Source: Selaginella moellendorffii (Eukaryota > Streptophyta > Lycopodiopsida > Selaginellales > Selaginellaceae). From it: 64,000 nt of DNA. The stretch lies in the NCBI RefSeq assembly GCF_000143415.4, contig NW_003314374.1, positions 149,754 through 213,753 of the forward strand, read 5' to 3'. This document shows positions 44,058 to 55,070 of this stretch, piece after piece. The notes beneath the pieces are model-generated. The model did not search any database and was not told the DNA's origin. It worked only from the letters and a program-made list of their open reading frames with translations. The position numbers and the translations under genes were made by a program. How positions within the stretch are numbered: the first letter of the stretch is position 1; the number at the start of each line of letters is the position of its first letter.

Positions 44058-44128
44058 ATCTGAGCTTTATTGCTAAGATTATCAAAAACAGCAAGTTTTT
44101 GATAATCTTAGCAATAAAGCTCAGATAC
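44058..44128. repeat. Perfect 33-bp-arm hairpin with 5-nt loop
   Basis: 44058-44090 and 44096-44128 are exact reverse complements over 33 bp, separated by AGCAA. The stem starts TATCTGAGCTTTATTGC. It begins about 10 bp after the end of the F-box 3'-flank homology, that is, at a rearrangement border. It could fold as a short-hairpin RNA if transcribed, or be a scar of foldback repair. Confidence 0.9.
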
Positions 44129-44154
44129 TAGCAAAGTGCCTGTATACACTTTGT

Positions 44155-44640
44155 GCAAGCTTTTCAGCCAAGAACAACACATGGACTGGGGCTTATACGA
44201 GTGATCGTAATCGTCCAGGCTATGGACCTTGGATGCCGCGGCCTATTCATGTGAGACAGTGTGACAAAGCCAGCGAGATGGAAGTAATCTCGTTTACACA
44301 TGAAGCTTGCCAGTGTCCTCCGAAAGAGATTCCCACAAGTAAGGCTTTCCACCGAAATGCAGGTAAGAAAACCATTGACAAGGATTCGTAATTTACCAAG
44401 GCAAGTTGAACGGCAGAGTGTATGGCTTTGCTTCGAGACAAGCAAGCGTTCGATACTGCCTCTGTGAACTTGGTCATGGTGGCCAAGTGTGATTTCATCT
44501 GCTCGCAGGATTGAGCTTACGTTCTTGTCACATGGATCGAAACTAGGAATGTTTACGTCGCATTGCTTTTGCGATGAGATTTCTAAGCCCAAAGCGCAAA
44601 AGTCTTTTCTAAAAGATTTGCATCGTCTCTAAGAGTTACT
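44155..44640 (-). pseudogene. Unrecognised exon-like fragment
   Basis: The minus strand contains open pieces with plausible splice sites: SSQKQCDVNIPSFDPCDKN|GTAAGC, then GCAG|MKSHLATMTKFTEAVSNACL..AVQLAL|GTAAAT. The joined protein is Ser/Asn/Cys-rich, has no start or clear end, and is not recognised. Whether it is a remnant or the edge of a small gene cannot be told. Confidence 0.3.
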
Positions 44641-44926
44641 TGCATCGGATCCACTCCGGCTCAAGAGGTCAGCAGTAGTGCTGCTTAAGATCAAAATCCA
44701 TGGCCATTACACGACGCAAGATCTTCCACCGTAGACTTTGCCTTCGTGCAACAAGCAGAAAATCTCCGCCGTTCCCTGCAACGAATCAGAATGTCTTGTG
44801 AATATTCCCGGTCTGGGCAATATCCCGCCCAGAGAGCAAGAGATAGGGCATTTAGTGTGAAGAAGGTAGCGAGAGTGATAGGGTTTTGTAGAGAGAGCGC
44901 TAGGCGGAGAAGCACCGCCGACTATG

Positions 44927-46607
44927 TCGACGCGTTCCGGGCACATCGCGGACTCATCGCCGACGCACACTCGCCACTCCGACAGGATTCTGGTGGGTTC
45001 AACCTCCGGCGTGGTCTGCCGGGATTTCCAGCGCGGGAGGTAAGTGGAAAGCTCGATTTGATCGATTTTGAGCTTGATTTCTTGTCTTTCCAGCTGCCGC
45101 TTTGGTTCGCACTGCAAATTTGTCCACCGGCAGGTCGCGGATCCAGTCTCATCGAATCGCAATGTGAGTTCTTTGCTATCTTCTTTCTCTCAGGCCTGAA
45201 ACCTTTCAGGTGCGCACTGTGACCTCGGGTCCTCGGATTCTGGTGAGTTCTTTTTGGCGATCTAGCTGCCCAGGCCTGAAAGTAAAAATTCTTATAGGAC
45301 ACTATGGCGAACGCCGAGAGGCCATCACCAACTACGCCACGGGTCCGTGCTATGCCATCCAGCTCCAGCCCGGAGCAGCAGGGAAATGAAGATAAAGGCG
45401 TTCCACAAGGTATTTGCTCTATCGGTTGACCGTGATTCCTGTCTATTGTCTTGTGTGATATCTGTAGATCGAGAGTGTTTTCTTGTTGGTTTTATGTGGA
45501 TGGATGCCTGTTCGTTAGTTCTTTTCATTCTTTTTTTTATTCTTCTGTACACAGGCTTTCGTTTGAAGAGAGGCATGGCGCCTGGAGTGGAATCAGTGGC
45601 ACCTGTTGTGCCCGACCCGGCTGAAGAGACTCAGGAAGAATTTCGGAAGGCGATTTTGCAGTATGCCACGCAGTAAGTACTATTTCTCTTAAGCCCTCTC
45701 TTTCTTTGTCTTCTCGTAATCCTCGTTTATCCAGGATGGAAAAAAAGATGCACAGGGGCGTTTCTTTGCAGGCTTGCTCTCTCGGGCTGCTGGTGAGGCA
45801 TATCAAGCGCTGCCCCGACATTAGTCCTGCGTTAAAGAGCTTGCTGCATTCCCGGATTGACAACATTTCGCTGGAGCCGTGCTCAGTTACGTATCAACAT
45901 AAATGCCATCTCGATGAAGAGGCGGCGCTACAGGTAAATTCTTCGTGCGTAATTTGGTTTCTTGTAACTGTTCTAATTTCTCAGCACTATTCCAAATTCA
46001 TTGACGAGGCACTCTCCATGCTGGAAGAAGAAGAGGCTTTGGAAGACCTCCGTGCAAGTATCAAGAAAGTGAAAGACAAGTCAGCTGTGGCCCCTTCTGT
46101 CGCCCCTTCCACCCGCTGTTTTGAGGCCAGCGTGAACAGGTACCATGTTTTTTTCCATTCCAACTCTGTGTCTATCTATCTTAGTCCTGCCCCTACACTG
46201 GCAGCGTTGCTTCTACCCTCCAACCACGCCGTCGTCGTGCTTCGAAGATCAAAGCTGCTGAAGAAGAGAACTTGTCTGCCGAAGAGGAAGAATACTTCTC
46301 GGCCGATGAAATTTTTGAAGACGAATCCATGGTAAATTAATAAAAAAGGGGGCTAACTTTTTTTTTGTTTTGTTTTTTTTTGTTAGATTCTTCGCCTCAA
46401 GCTATTACACTTGCAGCAACTTGCCAAATATGTGGTGTCCATGGCGGCTTTGATGTACGAATATGTGAGGTAATTCAATTCTATACTAATTTTTTAGCTT
46501 GATTGTTTTTATTTTCTATTAGCCTCAATTTGGCACATGTCAACCCTCTCCTCAAGCAGCTAGAAAAAATAAAAAACGAGCTTAAGGAAGCTCTAAACAA
46601 TCTGTAA
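44927..46607 (+). CDS. CCCH zinc-finger protein, founder of a small local gene family
   Basis: Ten exons join in frame without a stop: 44927-45039, 45094-45163, 45210-45242, 45298-45409, 45555-45672, 45735-45933, 45985-46139, 46205-46331, 46387-46469 and 46523-46607, giving about 364 residues. Near residue 31 is a C-x7-C-x5-C-x3-H zinc finger (CRDFQRGSCRFGSHCKFVH), the type found in RNA-binding plant CCCH proteins. A Pro/Ser-rich linker follows, then the conserved core QYATQMEKKMHRGVSLQAC and HYSKFIDEALSMLEEEEALE, a basic-acidic stretch (QPRRRRASKIKAAEEENLSA) and two C-terminal helices (KLLHLQQLAKYVVSMAALMY, NPLLKQLEKIKNELKEAL). The core and acidic part are shared with the damaged gene at 40.6-41.7 kb, which lacks the finger. 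Exact function is not recognised. Fd-GOGAT debris begins soon after its end and may have truncated it. Confidence 0.7.
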
Positions 46608-46799
46608 GTGGCTTTTGATCAATCGATTTGAAATTTTTTTGCATGTTTTGCTCGGCTGGTAGTCTTTCTCAGAAAGTGAGACAAACTTCTCTCTTTCGTG
46701 TTCTCTAATGTTCCAGTTGGCCGACCAAGGTACACAACTGAAGAACCTTCTAACTTCTTTTCCAAATTTCCAGGTGAGCAAGGAGATTGTAGAATGCAA

Positions 46800-49200
46800 G
46801 GTAAGAACCAGTCTTGTCCTGAGAAGCACGAGGAAAAAAATTTGAGAAAAACCAATCCAGTACTTTGTCTCTCTTCTCCAAAACTGGGAGGCGTTTCTGC
46901 CTTTAATGAGGAGCGGACAAAGCCCAGAAGCAACTCTGATGATTCTCGTTCCAGAGGCTTATAAAAATCACTGTCCAACAAGTATCCAGAGGTTAACAGC
47001 AGCTGATAAGTTACTGATTTCTCCGTTCTGCATCAGGTTATTGATTTTTACGAGTATTACAAAGGAAGCATGGGATGGATTTGCATTGTTACTGATGGAA
47101 GTAAGTATGCTATTTATTTCGAACTGAACAGGCTCTAAAGTAGTCTATCTCAGCTTTTAATGAGGAGCGGACGAACCCGGGAAGAAACTCTGATGATTCT
47201 CGTTCCAGAGGCTTACAAAAATCACCCTACACAAGTATCCGGAGGTTTGTTATGCCAACAGCAGCTGATTTGTTGTCTGTACCAGGTTATTGACTTTTAC
47301 GAGTATTACACAGGCCAGATGATGGAAGTAAGTATGCTATTTATTTCGAACTGAACAGCCTCTAAAGTAGTCTATCTCAGCTTTTAATGAGGAGCGGAGG
47401 AACCCGGGAAGAAACTCTGATGATTCTCGTTCCAGAGGCTTACAAAAATCACCCTACACAAGTATCCGGAGGTTTGTTATGCCAACAGCAGCTGATTTGT
47501 TACTTATTTCTCCGGTCTGTACCAGGTTATTGACTTTTACGAGTATTACACAGGCCAGATGGAAGCATGGGACGGACCTGCATTGCTCCTTTTCAGGTAC
47601 AAGCTAATTTATTTCAAAGGAAGACGTTCCTTAACGGATGTATTTGAAGTGATGGGAGGACAGTTGGCGCTTGCCTTGATCGAAACGGTCTGCTCGATAT
47701 TGGGAAACGAAGGATGGAATGGCTTCTGAGGTATGGAAGCACGTTACCTCTAGCTATACTTGACGAGAACTAAAACCATGCCCTTACGTAGGTTGGTTCT
47801 GATATCATCTCCGAAGGTCGTTTATAGACCCTGGGATGATGATAGCCATAGGCTTGAACTCTGGAAAGGCAAGAATAAGAACATGCTCTGCATTTGTGAT
47901 AACGTGCTGAGGCTACAGGTATCCGAAAATACGGAGGTGAAAAAGAGGGTCGCTCTTTCACATCCTTATCGCCAATGGAAAAGCCGTCCCCTTCCTGTTT
48001 GTAAATTTTCAGCTGAACCGTTTATGGACACTAACAAGCTCCTTCAGAGACAGCAGTAAGCCGTTTATTGTTTTACGCTAGTTTACGTGTGCTCATGTCT
48101 CTAGATTTCAGGGCATCTGGGTATTCATCTGAGGGTGTCCAAATGGTTACAGAAAACATGACATCGCAAGGCAAAGAGTCGTATGGGGGACGATATCCCT
48201 CTGGCTGTTCTGTCTCAGAGAGAGAGAGGTCATGTGCTGTTTGACTATTTGAAGCAAAGATTCGCTCAGGTAATGAGAACAGATTTTGCAGGCAACAAAT
48301 CCTCCCATTATCCTTTACGGGAGGTGTCTCTTGACATGAATACTGGAAAGCGAGAAAACCTTCTGGAAGAAAAAGCTGAGAATGCTGCTCAGGTGCGGGT
48401 CATAATTGCGGTTTAATCATCTGGCTGTTGTCTTGCATGCGCAGCTGAAGTTAGTGAGCCCGGTATTGAACGAAGGAGAGCTCGAAACTTTGAAGACGGA
48501 TCCAGTTTTGAAGGCTTCGACAATTCCAACGTTCTTTGACATTAGTAATGGACTTGAAGGATCACTTTCTTCTGCTGGACAAGCTGAAGGTGCTGATGAG
48601 GCTGTACGTGGAGGATCGCAGCTTTTGATTTTGAGCGAGGCAACAGAGCGAATGAACTGGTATGCTTGTCTCGCTGAAGTTCTCGGTATTAAACGCTCGT
48701 TTGAAGTGTAGGTAAAGCCTGCCATACCGATGCTGCTTGTGGTACACCACCACCTTATTCAGAACGGACTTCGCGCGTCAGCATCTCTGATACTGCCCAA
48801 TGCTTTTGTACACAGACTTCTTGGCTTATGGTACTATCATTTTAACCTTTGAACCTTGCCCTTAGAAACGTGTTGTCTTCAGGTGACGACAGAAGGGGCG
48901 CGGCAACAGAAACTTTAACAAGCCAATTAAAATGTTAGTATGCAGGTCGACAATTGTCTCGATATGGGAATTCTCTTGTATCAAGGTATGCAATTCCGCA
49001 GGATACTAGGATCAACAAAATAATTATTTGTTCTAACACTGTGGAAATAACCCGAAGGTGTCGAAGCTTCTCCACAGAGCAGTTCGTGAGAAGAATGAGA
49101 GCGCGTACGCTGTATATGAGTTACCGACTGTAGATGATTTTCTTGAACGTCTTAACTTGATTTATAGGTCCTTCGATCAAGAATTTCGCCTCACTTATTT
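46800..49200 (+). pseudogene. Rearranged Fd-GOGAT pseudogene, sense on plus strand
   Basis: Successive blocks follow the central part of Fd-GOGAT in gene order but on the opposite strand. A C-terminal scrap near 46800-46900 is in mixed orientation. The exon with [12 protein letters not shown] (gene about 31800) occurs three times (46909, 47161, 47389). Then come EAWDGPALL (47560), [20 protein letters not shown] (47885), [15 protein letters not shown]-like sequence (48180), [20 protein letters not shown] (48440), the 30260-30420 match (48720-48830), the [18 protein letters not shown] equivalent (49060-49115) and the 29395-29425 match (49145-49175). Introns are kept. Frameshifts and stops abound and the whole N-terminal glutaminase domain is missing. 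Confidence 0.9.
46896..47575 (+). repeat. Tandem triplication of one Fd-GOGAT exon-intron unit
   Basis: Units start near 46896, 47149 and 47377 (common landmark TTTTAATGAGGAGCGGA). The last two have a period of 228 bp and differ at only a few bases; the first is older and 24 bp longer. Each unit carries the LVPEAYKNH exon, its intron and the next exon ([10 protein letters not shown]). The gene itself has this unit once. Confidence 0.88.
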
Positions 49201-49760
49201 CTCCTCCAGGCTAATGTAGAGGTGCGTTCTACTTTTGTTTTCTTGTTGTAACTTATAACGGTGGAACCAATCAGATCATTCATGTCGGTGGACTTGGGTT
49301 GACGAGCGTGCTAAAATTTTATCAGCTCCAGCCAGGGCGAGCGCACAATGTGGTACTGTATTTCCTTTTTCGATGGATTTACGAACGTTCCAAAGAGAGG
49401 AACATTTGAAGAGGCAAAACCAGAAGACGGAGGTGGGATTTGTCCTTTTTTTCTCTTCACTGTTTGTGTTGTCCAGTAACAAACTAAGGAGATTGTTGTG
49501 GCAAGCAACAGCTGTAGATAAAATATTGAGGGAGCTTCATCAAAGGGAGAGAGAGCAAGCAGTCTACAAAATTCGGGGAGAAAAGAATCTCTAGTGTCAA
49601 CCACTGGTGGACAAACTTGCTCCTTTCGTGAGGTAAACCGCTCATCGAATCTTTTTGTTCTCTCTCAAATCCTGTTTGTTTGTATGCAGCTACATGGACG
49701 AGAGAATGCAATGCAATGAGGATAGCTCTCAACTCCTGTCAGCATCCAAGGTACGTTCGT
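49200..49760 (+). other. Undefined fragment between GOGAT debris and F-box gene
   Basis: Contains exon-like bits on the plus strand (IIHVGGLGLTSVLKFYQLQP near 49275-49335, a Lys/Glu-rich stretch near 49490-49590) that are not part of Fd-GOGAT as far as I can see. No start, no continuous frame, family unknown. Confidence 0.3.
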
Positions 49761-50132
49761 TAACTTGAAGGTGTGTTTCGAGCAGCACCCCGATAAATGG
49801 AAAACTTCTGCAGGAGAGACGTTCTCAGCAGGGACGAGATTGAGCTACCAGGGTGGGTGTGTTTTGCTTGGATGATGGCGCGGGTTCTAATGTGATATGC
49901 TTGTGGACATCGCGGACAGTCTTCTAAGCCTCTTCAAGCTTCGATATGGTAGCTACGTTGGCTGCTACGAGCACAAAGAGACACGGTTCTATAGTGGAAG
50001 TCATAGAAAACAAGAAGTGATTTTTCGAGCTCGACGCTACTGGAAAAAAAACGTGATTTTTTCCCCTTAACGATCCCTTTAGGTAAGGGGCATATAAATT
50101 GAGTTTTCCTTCCAAGGGTCAGGGCAGGCAGG

Positions 50133-51257
50133 ATGGAGCGCCTAACGGAGGATTTGTTGCTCCGGGTGTTTGCGAGCCTGGAGCTTGACGATCTAGGGAG
50201 GCTGCGATGCGTTTGTAGATCCTGGGACAGCGCCATTACTTCTCACGAATTCGCCAAGCAATGGAAGGGAAGGGACGAGGTCTGTTGTGTCTTGCGCACT
50301 AAGGACAGCATCCACAGAGAAGTGTGGTTCCCGGGCAGCGGCGCAAGAAGATCTACCGGATTGAATCCAGGGCCTCGTGGGTGTTTCTCCATTGGGGTTT
50401 CTTCGTCACACGGCCTGGTTTGCGGATTGCTACCAGAAGAGGGCCGCTACTGGAACACGCCTGACACAGCATGGAAATTTGTGGTAGGAAATCCATTGAC
50501 AAACAAATGGAGGCGGTTGCCTCCAATCGATATCCCTTCTCGTCCGCTCTACACCATGGAAAGGATCCATCTCCAGGCTGATCCGTCCAAAGGTTCCTAC
50601 AAGCTGGTCATCACCTACAGTGAAGATGGCGTTGACTACCAAGTGATCTACCAGGCGCGCCAGTATGATTCAGAGTCGCGGGTTTGGACCTCGGCAGTGC
50701 CCTTTATTGGCGAGCACGATTGCGCAAACACGAAGATTGATGGCTCCATGATTGGAAGCGCGGGGCTCCAGTACCCTCCATACTTTCTCATGGGCTACAA
50801 TCCAGATTCCATGGCCTGGTCTTGTCACAAGCACTTCGTTGGTGGTCGTGATCCAACTCCCCTCAATGAGTCTGTCTACAAGGAGTATAAGCTTGACAGC
50901 ACCACCTTATGCGATGTCTTGAGGTGGAGAGGCAGGAATTTCATGGTGACGCACTCGTTTAGCTGCGTGGTGCTCTGGGAGCTGGACACTGTGGCAGGAG
51001 AGTGGAAGGTTTTGTCAAGCAGGCGGTATAAGGAGCTGTATGGCAGGATGCCGTCGAGAGAAAACTCGGAGATCCAGGCGCTGCTTGTTGGGAGCACAAT
51101 AGTTTTCTCGGATTGCTACGAGACCCCGTACGTGTATGCGCCATATGCGTACAACCTCGAGGACTCAACTTGGCACTCGTCAACTTGCTGTGCGAGTGCG
51201 GACACGGACACTGCACTTGGCTGCGCATTCATACCCAGCTTCAACATCGAGCCATAG
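50133..51257 (+). CDS. F-box protein, intronless, 374 aa
   Basis: A single open frame. The N-terminal F-box is clear (LTEDLLLRVFASLELDDLGR, then LRCVCRSWDSAITSHEFAK), the part that binds SKP1 in an SCF ubiquitin ligase. The rest has a plant F-box-associated pattern with kelch-like blades: SSSHGLVCGLLPE, KFVVGNPLTNKWRRLPPI, FLMGYNPDSMAWSCHKH, LWELDTVAGEWKVLSSRRY, FSDCYETPYVYAPYAYNLED. It ends GCAFIPSFNIEP. The target protein is not predictable. F-box genes of this kind multiply quickly in land plants; a 5'-truncated copy lies at 39687-40195 in the opposite orientation. The start at 50133 is the first Met and places the F-box within ten residues, as usual. Confidence 0.9.
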   Translation: MERLTEDLLLRVFASLELDDLGRLRCVCRSWDSAITSHEFAKQWKGRDEVCCVLRTKDSIHREVWFPGSGARRSTGLNPGPRGCFSIGVSSSHGLVCGLLPEEGRYWNTPDTAWKFVVGNPLTNKWRRLPPIDIPSRPLYTMERIHLQADPSKGSYKLVITYSEDGVDYQVIYQARQYDSESRVWTSAVPFIGEHDCANTKIDGSMIGSAGLQYPPYFLMGYNPDSMAWSCHKHFVGGRDPTPLNESVYKEYKLDSTTLCDVLRWRGRNFMVTHSFSCVVLWELDTVAGEWKVLSSRRYKELYGRMPSRENSEIQALLVGSTIVFSDCYETPYVYAPYAYNLEDSTWHSSTCCASADTDTALGCAFIPSFNIEP

Positions 51258-51339
51258 GAAAAGCATCTTGCGAGAGGTGAGTACTTGTTTTAAGAGAGGA
51301 CGAAGGTTCAGCACAGGGGCGGTCCAAAGGTGGGACTTT

Positions 51340-52960
51340 TCTTTGTGCTTTCTTCACTGTTTGCATAACTGGAGATCTGCCGTGAGGAAGACGTGAAAAA
51401 CTCTGCGATCCTGCCTGCGCTTGCGCCGAGGTAAGCTCGTGTGTTTGAGGACAAACCACCAAAATCTAAAGAGGAGAACTTATGCAGGCATAAGATCGCA
51501 TCACGCCCGATCTGCTCTTACCACGCCAAGCTACGACTTGCATAGCAACAGAGCTCCTGTCAACCGACGCTCAAGGTCCACAACATTCCACTGCAGAAAA
51601 GCATGTTTCTTCCGCGATTTGTGGATGCTGGAGAGGCTGCTGCTGCCGAAGGAACGCTGAGTGGGCGATTTCCTGCCGAGGGAAGAGCTCTCGGGAGAAT
51701 GTGGATTGAAGGCATTGTGTGTAAATACTTCATTATTTATTGAAACATTATACTAAACACTACTTTAAACCACTGATCTGAAGAGAATGTACTAATATCT
51801 AGAGGTGATCCTCAGGCTGAATTTCTGCTGCCGCCGTGGGCGAGTGAGCTCTACCGGAGCTCTTTCCTGCCGCGACGTGCAAGCTCGAGTAAGGAAATTC
51901 TGTGAGTCACATTTCCTGCGTGCACCTCTGTAGCCCTCTGCGTTTCCTCCTCTTCAACCTCAGATAGGCATTGCTCTTACTCTTACAAGCAGACTTTCCT
52001 GTGTCGCTGTCTTTCGACAGGAACACAAATTAACAATGTCTCATACTACCACTTAATCTAATTGAACTTCCCACAACCTTGTTTAGATAATTTTAGTAAT
52101 TACTAGCTCATTTATATTAATAATTATTTTAAATATTTTATCTCATATTTTTGCCGTGATAAGTAGGAACAATAAATTATTATATAAGAAAACAAAATAA
52201 TAAAATGTAGCTTATATATGCCGAGCCACCTGATGTATGTACACAGATATCTTATGAAATAGAACTAGAATAAACTTGACTTAGCTTTGAAAAACAAAAC
52301 CACCTTTGATCAAATAAGAGGGTAGCATATATTTGTTAGCATAACAAATTTAATTTCTTTCAAAGTATATTGATTCTTGATATATTATTTTCATGTATTC
52401 TATTTCTATTACTTAAGTTATTAGTGATGTATATTTGAGCACTAATCACTATATAAATTCTAAATCATTTCTGTAACTATTTGATTTTATCTCAATCTAT
52501 TTAACTGGATCGTTAATATTCAAACTATTTGTTTAATTGTTTTCTGTATAGTACTAGATACTTAGAACTAATATAAATAATTAGAAAAGTTACCTCACCT
52601 CAACTTTATTCTATTCTTATATAATTTCACCATTATAAGCAAGTATAATTTCCATAGCTAAGTTATATAGTCATAAAACTATAACTAATTTCCTTACATA
52701 TGGGAATGTATTGGTGATTGCCGAGGCAAAGTCTAAATTAACACCATGACATATATGCAATTTTTTGCACTATGTCTCTATATCTTCTTTTTTTTTTTTT
52801 TTTTGATATGTTAGCTTGTGGATGCACATTTTTCAGCCCACGAGCTATATTTTGAATGCATTTTGGATGGCTGAGCTTGCTATTGCTATCCAAAATGCTC
52901 AATCGATATATACACTATTGCATGGGTGCAAGCTCTTCCCAATGGCTACATTTTAACTAT
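51340..52960 (-). repeat. Large inverted repeat, right arm
   Basis: Reverse-complement partner of about 42478-44045, ending with the Fd-GOGAT exon-1 scrap (GAGCTTGCTATTGCTATCC near 52873). It is AT-rich and contains no gene. Small insertions and deletions distinguish the two arms, for example the poly-T run at about 52787-52803. Confidence 0.85.
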
Positions 52961-53029
52961 TTGTTTTCCAATGTAATTATAATGGTAAAGTACATATATT
53001 ACTTGATTGGTTCTCTATAAATCTCCTTT

Positions 53030-53414
53030 GGCACTTTGTCTTGTGGACAGTGATATACCTATGATTGGAAAAATATACGAGTGTATAAATAAGTTGGATG
53101 CAAGTTTAGAAGAAGGACAGTCAAATTCAGGTAGGTACATGGAACTTCATCAGATCATGTCTAACCAGTGGCATGAGTATCATTCACTTATGCACTCGGT
53201 AGTATATATACTAGACCCCGAGTTTCAAGAGCATGAAAAGCATGCCAATAGAGAAGTTATGAAGGATTGGAATGCTTATCTATTGGCCATGTTTACATCC
53301 AGTGAGAGGGACGTGATACAGGATGAGTTTTTAATTTACAAGAGGATAGGAGGCATTTTGAACTCAATTGATGCTAAGGTTAATCACATTAAAAAGGGAG
53401 TTGTATGTTGGTAG
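53030..53414 (+). pseudogene. hAT-family transposase remnant
   Basis: About 125 residues resembling the region between the catalytic core and dimerisation end of plant hAT transposases: VDSDIPMIGKIYECINKLDA, SNQWHEYHSLMHSVVYILDP. It has no catalytic core, no terminal inverted repeats that I can see, and the frame ends at the LTR insertion at 53422. Likely a piece of an old element cut by the LARD-like element. Confidence 0.65.
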
Positions 53415-53421
53415 GAGGATT

Positions 53422-55070
53422 TGTAGCGCACGTGGTTTTGACCCTTTATCCTATGGTGATTTACCATAGGATAACACCACGAAGCGGAACCTAAACCCTC
53501 TTTGTGCCACGTGACAGATGCCACGTGTCCATGCCACGTGTCCATAGGAACCCGAGGTTCAGGGCCTTGGGCCACTGAACGAATGAACGGTGCCAAACTC
53601 CCAAGCATGGAGCCAAGGAGTGATGGAACCGAACCACGGAGCAACTCCCAAGCATACAGCCCAAGGAGCGAAGGGACAGGGGCCCGGAGCGACTTGGACC
53701 AATCCTAGAGCAACCAGCATCCCAATGCCAAGACCAGCACGCAAAACGGAGCCAAACGGAGTCTGGCGCTATTTCGGCATACCGGTGGCCTTACGCGAGG
53801 ATATGGGTACTCCACCAACTAGCATGGAATGGAACTTGGGCTTAGACCCAAGCCGGACGCAGAACAAAGACAGGCACGCAAGCGGGAGCTAGACTATGCC
53901 TCAGGTTGGTCGGCCATGCCCGACCTACCCACTATCCCTACTATACATTTGGAACCCCCCATAGCCCCCCCCCCCTTGAGGAACACACGCTTTGGGCTTT
54001 CACCCCAAGCCTCCCTTAGTATCAGGAGTTAGTCTCTGGGACAAGCTCGAAACTTACTAATTATGGAATGTCCCTAGATTGCGAATTTGGACACGGGACG
54101 AACACCATTGTGTTCAGGACGATCTCTACATTCCGTAGATATGCCAAATGAGCAAATCTGGACACTTTCCATAAATAGCATTTGGGACGAATTAAGACTA
54201 ACACAAAGGGCATGATAGCGAGGGTGTTTGGCAGACACGGTAAGCTATCATTTAGCGATGTTGAGGGACCAATCTCAATATCGCGGGGGTTCTTGATACT
54301 AGCAAGTGCAAGCCAATGACACAAGTTTCTCAAACCAGGCCGAGTATGCTCAGCAAGAAACACATAGGGTTCCTACCTTATGTTTATCCAATCTAAGTGC
54401 ATGTTCATTGACCAGTTTCTCAACTAGTTCAAGTGGGAACTGATAACGGGTCCAGCAATACCGACCTCCTGCCATCGTGGCAGCAAGGTAAGAGTGTCCG
54501 TAAGGACTGGCCGACAGGTAACTTTCGATACCTGAAGTCACATTCGCGACACTCTCCCCCCCTTGGGAAGATCGACGTCCTCGTCGATGCATACTCCAGT
54601 CTAGAATACCGCCAAGGAAACAACTCCATAAAAAGTTCACGGTACTCACACTATGTGAGAAATGCACCAACTTAAATGAGTTAGGGGGAACCTCTTTGTC
54701 TAACGCGGATGTGCTACCAGCTCAGACACCTTCCGGCCGTCGCCGACAAGGAAATGACCAACGGAGTCAGCCACCCCTGCTGCTCTGGGAGTCACCCAGC
54801 TTACAAAAGTGTGATATGCCCTGCCCGCAGGAACATAGAGAGAGAAGCCAGAGGCCCCTACCCTCCTAAGCAAAGAAACCAAACCCGTCGGTAAGGTTTA
54901 GATAGACTACTGTAAACAGGCAGTTAGAGTTGTTTACACGGTCACGCCCTTTCAACGGAATAAGGAACATCGACAAAGAGGCGGGTATGTGACCAGTCGA
55001 CAGTAGCTACCCCATGACTAGAGATTTCACCATGCACACGAAATGCCGAAGCCAATCTGCCCATTACTGG
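53422..55070 (-). repeat. 3' LTR of the LARD-like element (about 1.65 kb)
   Basis: On the plus strand it starts TGTAGCGCACGTGG and continues past 54551, where the other LTR copy stops, through sequence matching 2090-2600 in reverse complement. The right end near 55070 is estimated from that match. Open frames inside are not genes. Confidence 0.8.

Noticed and set aside
46690-46800. An eleventh exon of the CCCH gene (LADQGTQLKNLLTSFPNF)
   Set aside because: Looks coding-like, but no splice pair joins it in frame with the preceding exon; it may be a remnant cut off by the Fd-GOGAT debris.
53422-54900. Open frames of 60-106 codons in the LTRs, conserved between copies
   Set aside because: Conservation follows from recent LTR identity, not selection; older copies have stops in the same frames.
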